Shown piece after piece: positions 25,284 to 36,700 of a stretch of DNA of 64,000 nucleotides. Under the pieces are notes generated by a model, which was given only the letters and a program-made list of their open reading frames with translations, was not told where the DNA came from and searched no databases. This DNA comes from Pezicula radicicola. Its lineage: Eukaryota; Ascomycota; Leotiomycetes; Helotiales; Dermateaceae. The stretch spans positions 649,193 through 713,192 of the forward strand of contig PDUO01000031.1 in NCBI GenBank assembly GCA_003008705.1, given 5' to 3'. A program made the translations under genes and the position numbers. Within the stretch, counting starts at the first letter, position 1. Every line of letters begins with the position of its first letter.

Positions 25284-26854
25284 ATGGTATTTCTTTCTCG
25301 TCCAATCAGTCGCCTCGCTCGGCCACTCTGCAGAGCCTCCTTGTCCACAACAGCTCGACCAATTCCCTCGTCAGCGAGGTCGAGTGTTCTGTCTCGAGGA
25401 GCTCTCTCACCTGCCATTGCTTCCTCTCCTGCATCTTGGCGGCAGAGTGGTGTCGGAAGCTTGAAAAGCCCTATTGGCAGCATCAGAACGCTAACTGGAA
25501 AACGGGAAAAGGTCAAGGTTCTTCTTGTATTGTATGATGGCAAGAAGCACGCCGAAGAGGTATGTTCAACTTTCCGGTCTATCCGATGTTCAATTGGCAT
25601 TCAGAAGAGTGCTGATGTTGGTGTCGCATAGGTCCCAGAGCTTCTAGGCACAACCGAGAACGAGCTCGGAATTCGAAAATGGCTTGAGGATCAGGGACAC
25701 ACCCTGGTTACCACATCAGACAAGGACAGCGAGAACTCCAAGTTTGACCAGGAATTGGTTGACGCTGAGGTTATCATCACAACTCCGTATGTCCAGTTAA
25801 CAAACCACCTGCTAGTCATGTGCTGATAGGAGGGAATATAGCTTCCACCCGGGCTACCTCACTGCAGAGCGCTTGGCAAAGGCCAAGAACCTCAAGATTG
25901 CCATCACTGCCGGTATTGGATCTGACCACGTCGACTTGAATGCTGGTAAGTCTGCTGGCTGTCTCGGGTACGAAGCAAGATATTAACTCTGTATAGCCAA
26001 CAAGACCAATGGAGGTATCACCGTCGCTGAAGTCACTGGATCTAACGTTGTCTCCGTCGCTGAGCACGTTGTCATGACCATTCTTGTCCTTGTCCGCAAC
26101 TTTGTCCCAGCCCACGAGCAGATCCAAGCTGGAGACTGGGACGTCGCCGCTGCCGCCAAGAACGAGTTTGATCTCGAGGGCAAGGTCGTTGGAACTGTAG
26201 CTGTCGGTCGTATTGGAGAGCGTGTCCTTAGACGTCTTAAGCCATTCGACTGCAAGGAGCTCTTGTACTTCGATTACCAACCTCTAAAGCCAGAGATCGA
26301 GAAGGAGATTGGCTGCCGACGTGTCGAGAACTTGGAGGAGATGTTGTCACAGTGTGATGTTGTCACCATCAACTGCCCTCTCCACGAGAAGACTCGCGGT
26401 CTGTTCAACAAGGAATTGATCTCCAAGATGAAGCCAGGTAAGTTGCACTGCCAATTTCGTTTCCCATCGCATTAACATTTCATACTAATACTTTACTCTA
26501 GGATCTTGGCTCGTTAACACCGCTCGTGGCGCCATTGTCGTCAAGGAAGACGTTGCCGAGGCTCTCAAGACCGGACACCTCCGTGGTTATGGAGGAGACG
26601 TATGGTTCCCTCAACCCGCACCAAAGGACCACCCTCTTCGCTACGCCAAGAACCCATTCGGCGGTGGAAACGCCATGGTTCCCCACATGTCCGGCACATC
26701 TCTCGATGCCCAGAAGCGATATGCTGATGGCGTCAAGTCGATCCTTGAGAGCTACTTGTCCGGAAAGCATGATTACCGCCCTCAAGATTTGATTGTTTAC
26801 GGTGGTGATTACGCCACCAAGGCTTACGGTGAGCGCGCCAAGGTCGGCAAGTAA
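25284..26854 (+). CDS. NAD-dependent formate dehydrogenase
   Basis: The enzyme oxidises formate to CO2 with NAD, clearing formate from methanol, oxalate or other catabolism. Five exons (25284-25559, 25632-25786, 25842-25945, 25997-26437, 26502-26854) join to 442 aa. The start [19 protein letters not shown] opens an Arg/Ser-rich extension of about 75 residues that looks like a mitochondrial presequence; the core begins [11 protein letters not shown]. Conserved blocks include [21 protein letters not shown], the NAD-selecting Asp in [16 protein letters not shown] with the active-site Arg, and [15 protein letters not shown] with the catalytic His. The nucleotide loop reads [12 protein letters not shown], where the first Gly of the usual GxGRIG is Ala. 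The rest is very well conserved, so I call the gene functional, with that one reservation. Confidence 0.96.
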
Positions 26855-29062
26855 TTAGCGAGTGAGGCCGTAATTATGAGATGTACTTTTTGGTTGATGG
26901 CCTGGAGTTGATCTTTTGTCTTTATCCCATCTTGTATATACCTTTGTCATTTAGCAGGAGGTCGAATAAACGAATTGAACTAAAGTGAGCCCGCCAAGGC
27001 TTGTACAAAAATTGCTTTGTACTGTACCTGTACATCTACGCCTCTCTTGTCACCGACCAATGCAACTTACGAAACTAGCGAGCACAAATCTAGGTGATAT
27101 TGATTCAAAAGACCCAAGTACAAGAAAAGATCAACAATAAAACAATTTAGGATGTCCTGTACAACTCTACACACAAAGGACTTGTTTGACCACCACATCT
27201 AATAGATTTTGTCGAGACTTGTATGCGCAGGGTAAAATGAGTAAAAATACATAAAAAAAATGTAGGGTGTAAATATTAAGGAGATATTTTCAACGCCAAG
27301 GACAGCTATAATTCTTACGGCTGACATTTCTTTGATTCTAATACTGGTCTTGGCTCGTGGCTCTGAGCTCCATGATGTAGAAAAGCGATGTACAAGTACT
27401 GCCGGTAGTTGTACATCACCTACCCGAAAGATAACAAGTAACCTCAAGACTGGTACTCCCTCTGTATCTGACTAACAATTAATCGCTCAATTAATAACAA
27501 TAATCCACAATATCCCTCGGGTTTGATATTTCGCTCAGGGAAAAAAGTATAATCGGCCGACGTTCTAAGCATTGTGACAGTGGTAGGTGATTTATTATAG
27601 CTTGAGCGGCTCGGACACGGGAACCAGAATACAGGTAAACAGAAATTACTACTACGCGAGAGCGAAAGCAAGCCTCTTTTGCTACAGACGGATTCGCGAA
27701 CCCGACGATATTGTAGATTCGGTACTTGAGTACATTGGACTGTGCTTAGAGAGGAACGGAGGTAATTCCGTTTGTTGATCACGAAGAAATTCGATGTTAG
27801 TACTTGCTTGGATATCTATTCGTGCTATCGCAGGGTGTGACAAGAAAAGTACCGGAAGCAATTCAGGTCAAGAGCTGGAAGTGATGGCAAGGTATTTTAT
27901 GATATTTGTATCCAATGAAGCCCCACGGAGGATGAAATTCTGAACTAGGGCGACTATACGGTAAGACTGAAGTAAGGGGGGGAGAAGGTTGGGGGTAGGA
28001 AAAGAATAAGATAGGCCTGATCGTGCTAAGTCTTATAACCCCGCCTGGGCATGGCATGGTTCGCTAGGTGCCAAGCTACCCGATCTGACTGATCTCATCT
28101 GCATGGCGATCATGACGGCAACATCAGACAGACAACCCTGTCGTCGATCACGAATATTCAGGGGTATGCACTTCATACTCACCTTTCAGAGAAACCTTCT
28201 CTCAACTCAACACCATCACCATCACCACCGTATCGCGTGGAATATCTTTCCCTGGAACTTTACAAAGTCGAAGCTATCGTATTTCAGGAAGAGGCGGCTT
28301 AGAACACCGTAGCTGAAATAGTGTGTCGGCAAATGCTGAAGCAGGCCAGAAAGCGGAGTGATGACCCAGACGTCCATAAGTCCAATGCTACAGCGGGGCT
28401 GGTGTCTTCGACCGAGCACCAGCAACACGTTTTTCCCTCGGCTGCCACGATCACTAAGTGTACTGTACCAAGCAAGAGGGATACTTTAACTTTGAGTTTG
28501 TGCTTTCAGGTACGAGAATTATTGTTTGAAGTCCACGCTACTGCATGGTATTGGGTGTTACTTCACGAACCGATGGTCCCTGCGAAGATACAGGTTATTC
28601 TCTCGACGAGAGTCGTTGATGGAGAGTTGGTGACACATAGGTAGGGAAGGAGATCGTTGTGGCTTCTATCGTATGGCTCTAGTGGTGAACGGCGAGGAAG
28701 CAGATGGTGTTGAATCGTGGGTATTGGCTGGTGATATGAGCTTTCTATGCCGGACGCATGCACCTGCACAAACTTTGTCAGGTACATACATATGCGCCAT
28801 TACCACCCTCTACAGTCCAATCATCCCATCTGTTCCCAACTTTTCATCCCGCCATATCCTCACAAACTCTTTTTGGGCTTCCTGTGACTTGGCTCTGGCC
28901 CTTTATAATATCCCTTCTTGGCCCCACTTTCTTTCTTTCCATCCCGTCTGCACTTTGATACTTTGTACTCCTTGCCTGGAATGCCACTACCTCGTGGTTG
29001 GGTCTTTGTCTTTCGAATACAGAAGCACAACATACAATACAGTTGTTCATTCAAGATTCTCG
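26855..29062. other. Intergenic, no gene seen
   Basis: These 2.2 kb hold the 3' UTR of formate dehydrogenase and the promoter of the RGS gene. Open frames on both strands are short and lack domains. One copy of the palindromic word TCGGCCGA occurs at 27553-27560; two further copies lie near 31.2-31.3 kb. Confidence 0.55.
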
Positions 29063-30753
29063 ATGTCGATTCTTTTCTATAGACGGCCAGATTATCTGAA
29101 TAAGGCCAGTGGACCCATCAATGAGACGGAATGTGCGAAATATGTTGAACGGGCAAAGAATTCGGAGAGTGCTATTCCAGATGGACTTTCTTTCGAGGAC
29201 GTCATTAGTAACAAGTCTTTGCCAGTAAGAAAATATCCTTCTTTGATTAAATGTCCGTGCTAATGTAGAACCCTTTACCAGCCATGCTCCTTAAACGACT
29301 TTATGGATTATCTCATCTATGTCGAACACAGCGCTGAGAATCTCCAATTCTACCTCTGGTATCGGGACTATGTCCGACGATTCGAAGCGCTGCCCGAAGC
29401 TGAAAGAGCTCTTTCGCCAGAATGGATCCCACCTGTGGAAGCCCCGAAACTGGTGAAAGATCAAGAGCAAATAGAGACAGCTAGGAGTGGTAATGTTGCC
29501 GGACAAAATAAGTTGATGAAACGACGTTGGGGTTCAACGGCCACGGTCCCGAAATTTACAATTTATGATAGTAACGCGTTAACGATTGCAGAAGGATTGG
29601 ATGAAGCTGGCAACAACCACTCAGCATCAGTAACGATAGTCCGTTCTGACAGCGACTCCTTCGTCTCGAGAATGACCTCGCTGACCACCCAAGCTCACGC
29701 GGGGCAAAAATGGCAACCTTGTATGCCCATCTCTCTGTCCGCAAATATTCTTGTCCTTTTGCTAATCAAGGCTCTATCAATAGTTTCCATGCAACCAATG
29801 CGTGATGAAATCAATCGTCTTACGCACCACTATCTTCTCTTCTCCTCGCCCAGAGAGCTTAATCTTTCCCACAGAGATAGAGCTGCCATCCTGCACGCTC
29901 TGCAACATACCACCCATCCGTCTGCGCTTTTTTCTGCATTGAACATTGTTGAAAGCACCCTCCGTGGACAAGCACACCCAAATTTTATTAGGTGGGCAAT
30001 TTGCAATGGCAACAAACCTCGGTGCGTCTTCTTTAAGCTAAACCTTTCTAATCACCGCATATTCTTCGCCGGCAAGATATGTCTTCGTTCACAATCTACA
30101 TCACCTATTCAATCACTAGTATTCCCTTCCATCACTACTATTACTGACTCGAACCTCGCAGCGTCTTCTTCGTTCGCACAATGGGCATCTCCAACACCCT
30201 CTTCGGCTTCATAATTGCCATTCTGCTAACCCTCTCCCACGCCTCCCGCTGGTACCGCATCCTCGCCGCCGTAGAATGGTTCCTCGGAATCTCCACACTA
30301 GTAGCAGCCTACAAAGGCCTCTGTATAATAATGCACCACAGCCACGTACGCAACCTTCGACCCTGGGAACAATCACTCTCCGACCTCGAAAATTTACCAC
30401 CCCGAAACTCAGATGACAGCGGCACAGTGGGAAACCGTACCATTCGAATTTCCAGTCACCTTAAAAGTGAAGGAGGATCAGATGACACGTCAAGTGGATT
30501 TGCTATCAGCAGAAATAGCCTCCAAAGTTTCGGCGAGAAAAACAGTTATGATTTTGAGGGGCAGGAATGGGCTGAACGGTATAAGAAGAAAAGTTTGCTG
30601 AGGAAGGTTTTTGATACGAATGTTTGGACTCAGGATGAGACGTTGAGGGTTTTACAAGATAGGATTGTTCTTGGAGCTAACATTTGGGCTGCTATATCTA
30701 CTGTTATTCTGACCATTTTCTTCGTTGCGTTGCCGAAGGGGAACTTTTATTGA
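29063..30753 (+). CDS. RGS-domain membrane protein
   Basis: A regulator of G-protein signalling homolog, expected to speed GTP hydrolysis by a G-alpha subunit. Four exons (29063-29224, 29282-29720, 29784-30021, 30162-30753) join to 476 aa. The RGS homology begins at LSFEDVISNKSLPPCSLNDF and LIYVEHSAENLQFYLWYRDY; a long insert rich in Ser/Thr (about residues 115-190) separates it from the second half (MRDEINRLTHHYLLFSSPRE; HPSALFSALNIVE). Three hydrophobic segments follow, NTLFGFIIAILLTL, LAAVEWFLGISTLVAAY and WAAISTVILTIFFVAL, the last at the extreme C-terminus. This layout is shared by a class of fungal RGS proteins with C-terminal membrane anchors. The chosen ATG (MSILFYRRPDYL) matches the usual family start; an in-frame ATG exists at 28673 but would add 130 unlike residues. 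Confidence 0.88.
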
Positions 30754-31713
30754 TTCTGTTATGTTTGAGGAGGCATTTCAACAGCTTTTTGATACCTGGA
30801 GTTTGGGATTTGGTGGAGATTTTAGAAGAGTATTTTTAATGTGTATATTAATTTCTTTTCTATAGAATGTACACTATGTTCGAAAGTGATGTCTACTTGG
30901 TATTGAACCACTTTATGGTGCTTTGCGACTACAGTAGCGGTCGCTTAAAACTTGTGCTTTTCTTACTGTACAGTAATATTCAAAGCTTGAAATTCTATTC
31001 CAGGGTAAAATTATAAATCCTCCACTACAAATCACTTTATAGATTTAGTTTTATTTTTTTTAAGTAGAAATGGGTTTATCTACTTAGCTAACTATACTCA
31101 ATCTACCTCCCCCTCGATCCTCAAATTCCTCAATAACAAAATCTGACATAAAGTCCTTTCACGAGCTTTTATCGGCCGAAATCTCTTTAGAACCCGGAGA
31201 TATTTATTAACAAGATGTAATTCTTCATCAGGTACATCACAGCGCTAGTGTGGCTATGCAAGTACAATAATTCGGAAACCACACCCCTTTACTTAGCTTC
31301 TATCGGCCGAAATTTCCTCAAAACCCGAAAGATGCAGGTACGTAGATCCACTGCCGACTGCCGTCGGCAGTACTCTTTCGGAGAAAATTCTAATTATATG
31401 GAGGTGAATATAATACTTTGCGTATTTTTCTAGAAGCCAAGCAGTTACTGCAGGAGTTGCAATCTGTTTACGGCATATCTGCGGTCGTACCAAGAAGCCC
31501 AAGATCAACTAACGTGTGCTATAACTCTTTTGTATTCATTGTGAAAAGAATCTTTCGATCGGGCACACAAAGCTTACAGGACCCAGCAGACGATTATAAA
31601 AGGACTGTGCCCATGGAAAGCAAGTGTCACACTCTCCATCTATCTCAATACCGTCTTTATTCTTCTGTCTTGTTGCGTCAGGAAATTGACTTGCAAACCC
31701 TTCTTCTCCGACC
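30754..31713. promoter_or_regulatory. Intergenic with repeated CGG/CCG palindromes upstream of the MDR gene
   Basis: No gene is seen. Two similar blocks of about 40 nt share the word ATCGGCCGAAAT (centred near 31176 and 31306) and a downstream AACCCG. A perfect hairpin lies between them and the gene at 31351-31370 (CTGCCGAC, 4-nt loop, GTCGGCAG). A TATA box, TATAAAAG at 31595-31602, is about 115 nt before the ATG. The CGGCCG core is the kind of site bound by Zn2Cys6 dimers, so this may be a regulated promoter. Confidence 0.5.
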
Positions 31714-32875
31714 ATGAACTCTACTCTGATGCGAGCTGTCCTTTGGGGCGGAATTCCATATAATGTCACTGTTGGAAACTACGCTATGCCAACTATTCAA
31801 GAAAGTACGGATGTGATAGTTCGTGTGACAGCAGCAGCAATCTGTGGAAGTGATCTTCATCTCTATCGAGGGACCAGATCACCTGCCACCGGGCCAATCC
31901 CAGGTGTGCCAATTGGACATGAGGCAATGGGATATGTCGCGGAAGTAGGCGAAGGAGTCAATTTCTTGTCTGTTGGAGATTATGTTGTTATCCCAGACCG
32001 GATCGACGAGGGACATCTCCTCATGGAGTCTGAGACATATACAGCTTATGGATCAGCCTCATTACCTGGCTCTCAAGGTATGTTGCAAGGTCCCTCTCTC
32101 ACACAAAATACGGTGCAGAATTAACTCTTTCTGAATAGCGGAGTATGTCAGAGTACCATATGCTGACAACGGCCTGATTCCGGTCCCAACAACCAACGGC
32201 AGCGAACCTCTAATCGATTATCTTTTCCTTTCTGACATTTTCCCCACCGCATGGACAGCACTCGACTACTCAGGATTTCAACCCGGTGATTCTGTCGCAA
32301 TTTTTGGCGCAGGTCCCGTAGGCCTACTCGCCGCTTATTCCGCCATGCTACGAGGTGCTTCAGTTGTGTATTCAGTCGACAGTGTTCCATCCCGCCTGGC
32401 TAGAGCAGCAGAACTAGGCGCAATTCCCATCAGCTTCAACACCTCGGATCCTGTCGCGCAGATACTGGCTCTTGAACCTCACGGTGTCATAAGGAGTGTC
32501 GATTGTGTAGGATACGAGGCAGTAAATGCTACACTTTTGCCACAGGAAAACATTGTCTTGCAACACATGATCAATGTTACTTCCATCTTGGGTGGTATTG
32601 GTGTTGCTGGTGTTTATCACGTCTACGAACCAGAAGCATATAGTCTCCCGATTTCCATCGGGCCATTATGGGCAAAGAGTCTAACGCTTGCTTCTGGTGC
32701 TGTTAATCCCATGGTGAAGGCGCCAATACTTGCTGATCTCATTGCTAGTGGTAGAGCTCGTCCTAGCTTTATCATCAGTAGTGAAATCAGTATTGAGGAT
32801 GCTCCGGAATATTATGCTCGTTTTGAACAGCATCAAGAGCAAAAAGTCGTTATTCGATTCCCGTTGGATGGTTGA
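31714..32875 (+). CDS. Zinc-type MDR dehydrogenase (formaldehyde dehydrogenase-like)
   Basis: A medium-chain dehydrogenase/reductase. Two exons (31714-32077 and 32139-32875) join to 366 aa. Catalytic zinc ligands are visible in AAICGSDLHLYRG and GHEAMGYV, and the cofactor fold in VAIFGAGPVGLLAAY followed by the acidic VDSVPSRLARA, which favours NAD. The layout, with a GSDLHLYRG motif and a long IVLQHMINVTSILGGIGVAGVY segment, resembles glutathione-independent formaldehyde dehydrogenases and their fungal relatives. The loop that normally holds four structural-zinc cysteines reads RIDEGHLLMESETYTAYGSA and has none. I recall similar cysteine-free loops in fungal relatives, so this may be a subfamily trait rather than damage. 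Substrate unknown. Confidence 0.87.
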
Positions 32876-33753
32876 TTGGAGAGGTGTTTAAAGAGGGGTT
32901 TGAAATAGAATTTGTTTGGCTAGGGGGAAACTATAGTAGTGGTGATATATGGGCTTTTCTATCAGCTTATGAATAGAATTTGTTTTCTAATATAATATAT
33001 TTTCAAGCATAATATAGTTCCGATACGATACATTTCCTAATATAAAGTATTCTGGACACGACATATTCTGAAGTTGTTACAGATTCTTTTAATATAACGG
33101 TAGGTATTCTAATCTGTAATAGTAACAGAGCTATGTTTACAAATAGGAGCCCGAAGGACTTAAATTATATACTCGCTATTGTATACCTTCTCCACTGTCT
33201 AGACTTATTATTATAAATGGCACCACAGCTCAAGGTATTACGTCCCTTGTTGTTCTCTAGTTGGACTGTCTTAACGAAATTGTGTGGCGATTTGTAGTAA
33301 CCCAAACGCATGCAAATTGTTTTAGTAGAGCCTTCTATTATTTTGTTTCATAATAAATATAAAGCAACTTCCACAACTATATAGTTAACTAGACTGCCGA
33401 CAAGTTGATATAGATATCATTGACACCATAACCTTTAAGTAATAAGATAAGATGGGACATAAATTTAAATCAGAATATAACTTGAACTGCTAAAAGTTTG
33501 TGCTTGGGATGCCACCGCATAGCATCATTACCTAGCCTAGTAGTCTCCAGCTTTTCTCTTATGGCTTTTTCCTTCCCACCCCCCTTTTTTGAATTCGCGT
33601 TAATAAGGCCTTAAGCTTGTCAACTTAATTAAGACAATGTTAGTTACTCGCCAGGAATAGATTAGTCTCGGAAGTCATTACCTCAATAATTTTACTTGCT
33701 CAGATACTTGGGAGTAGCAATACGATAAGATCTTTCAGCCTTTCCATCGACAC
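32876..33753. other. AT-rich intergenic region
   Basis: Convergent 3' regions. The part from about 32990 to 33500 is AT-rich with repeated TATAATATA words. No coding signal is seen. Confidence 0.6.
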
Positions 33754-36700
33754 CTAGTCAGTGTCTGAATAGTCCGACACATGTCCTCTGTACTCAATTG
33801 CTCTGTTCCGCCTATTGGGCATATCCATAAGCGCTGGCCTTGAAGTATACCCGCCTCCCGAGCCCCCAATCCCCGCCTGAGTCATCCTGCTATAAAGTTC
33901 CGCCGCAATATACCCCTCCTTGCTCCTCTCCTGGATGTTCCTCCTCTCCTCCTCAAGTATCCTAATATCCTCCTGGACAATCTGCTGTTTAAGTCTAGCC
34001 TGGATCGCAGCCTGCTGTTCTTGCTTCCGCAGTTGACCCTCTCGCCTCCTGTCTTCAATCTCTAGCAAGGACTCCTGGTACTTAAGATCTAAGTCTCGAG
34101 CTTTGGCTTTCTCCCCAAGTTCGGCGTCGTGGTCTTCTCGTTTCAGCATACGCTCCAGTTCAGCTTTTTTGTGTCGCCGTTCATACTCGGCTTGTATTTC
34201 TGCTTCTGCTTCATCCAGTCTTTCCTGCTTTTCTCTTTCCTTTCGCTGTTTCTCAGCTAGGATAGCCTTCCGAGCATTCTCTGCAGCGACCTAGCAAGTT
34301 ATAGAGTCAGTACCATCAACGTTGAAATGAGGTATGTATTACAGCCTATGGCTTCGCAAACACTTACAATCTCTGGAGGTGCCCCAACCATGTCAGGTGG
34401 CTGTTCACCTTCATTCTTCCAATAACGTCGTTTCGCCTGATAGCTCTTTAGCAGATTCAGAACGCCTTCTACATGATCTGGTGCGCCATCCCACTTTCCT
34501 CTCTCCACGTACATGACTGGTGAAAAGGTGTATTCCCCGTCAGTGTAGAGATTGAAGTCTTCGTTCACGTATTTCCATTGATCGGAATCCAGGAAAGCCT
34601 TCGTCATGGCGAATGGGTTTTTACTGTCTAGAGCGAGAAGAAGTAGCGATTTTTCGCAGTCGCCCACGGTTTTGGTCTGAATATTCGTCCTCGCTCCCCC
34701 TTTAATTAGTGCTTTGATAGCCTTCTTAGCTTTTCTTTCTAGATTCTTGTCACTAGACCACTGAGCAAACACGGGAGCTTGGAAGCAAAGTTCTGCAAGT
34801 GCTCCTCGGCCCTCGTGCTCCGGTGAGGGCCGATTGGGATCGTGGTCATGCTCGAGTAGCAATTCAATTGCTTTGGAGTCGAGCCTCCGAGATGCTTCGT
34901 GCAAAGTGCCATCATCGGGGTCGGCATCAGCTATCAGCAAGGCTTTCATCGTTGCCAGATCTCCACTTTGATTTGCAAGAGATAACGGTGTGGCATTTTC
35001 CGAATCTACACAATTTACATCTGCTCCGGCTTCAATGAGGAGTTGCACTATACTAGAATAGCCCTTTTTGATCGCTAAGTGAAGTAGGGGGGTCGGATGG
35101 CCTTCAACCGAGGCTGTGGATATTAGCATAAGTACAAGTGATGCTTTGACTAGGGGATACATTACCACCGCGCTTAAGAAGTAGGTAAATGACAGGTTCA
35201 GTAACAATTCTGTCATGCTCTGAGAGAGCCCAGTACAATGGAGTCATATTAATATTTCCCAAGCCCGGCAAATCATGACACATCTTCTCGTCAACTGAGA
35301 AACCCGCATCCAGAATAGCTTCGAGGATTTTGCAGCTCCCAGGATAGATGTCTATGCTCATAAACACTGCGGGGTCAGTAATTTTTGGGCGCACAGAGCT
35401 GCTGCTCAATTTATCTCCAGCATGCTCGCGGAATAATTGAATAAGCAATAGTATTGTGTCCTCATCGGCGTGGGGTTCGACTTTGAAAATGTGTGGGAAT
35501 GCCATCACTAGCGAATCGGCTGTCGCTCCTTTGGAGAGCATGATTGAAAGGATATCGAGATCCGCAATCTCGGCTGCGATTTGCAACGGGCGTCCTTGGT
35601 CATAGTTAACATTGACGTCGTAACCAAGTAGAATCCCTGCGAAATGTCGTGCAAGAGGGTTGTTGTTGCATTGAGAAAGGGCCAGCACTAGAGCGACTTG
35701 GACAGGATCGCCCTGTGCACCATGTCGAAGCAGTATTTCTAAAGTATCTACCATCTCCATGGTTTCCCAACGACCATCTCTAAGTATATCACCAAACACC
35801 AGTGAAGGTGCTGATTTGTCGGTGATATACTGCAGTAGTAAGGATAAGACACTGTGGTTGCACAACCGAGCTGCGGAATTCAGCGCGTTGTGATCATCGT
35901 AATGTACCGATGCACCAAAGTCGAGAAGAGCTTGGATGCTATCTGTATCGTTAGAACCGCATTGAATGAGTTTTAGCAATCCAGCATCGATCTGATTTCC
36001 CTTTTGTAGTCCCGCGCCAAAAAGCAGTTGCAGAATAACTAGACGTAAGCCGCTAGAAAGCTCAAGCGCAGTTTTGAATGCTCTAGAAAGAGTCGTAGAT
36101 GTTGCTTTTCGTTCCAGAAGCATTGCTTGCACAAGTCGAACTGCACCAAGGCTGGTGGCGGTGTCCAATGCTTCTCCATTGTACTCATTTACAGATGCCC
36201 CGTGCTTCAGTAACAATGAGCACACAACTAGCGCTTCATCTCCGCGCTTAGATTGTGCTGCTAGAGCAGTGTGAAGTGGTTCTCCTTTGAGGCCCGCGTC
36301 GAGAAATATCTTAACAAGCTCAAGCCGTTTGTGGTCAGCCGACTTGAATGCCCTACAATCCCAATCTCGAGGTTAGTACTGGTTATCAAATTGAAAGTCT
36401 GGGACTGGAATAGTGCCACGCGACCCATGGCTTGTCATCTCGAAAACAAACTACCTGTGCAACATTTGTGGTGGAAAACGAAATAACTAACCTTGAAAGA
36501 GATACATCAGCAACTTTCCGTTCCCGGAGCATGGCTCGCAACAGTAAAATGGCGCCTAGCTTCGTCGCAGTACCCAACGCCTTTCCATGTTGCTCGTCGA
36601 CCGAGGCTCCGTACTTCAGGAGCAACGAACAAAGGTCTATGTTATTATCTCCTCGTTTGGATTGCATAATCAGAGCAACATGAAGGGGGTCTCCCTTCAC

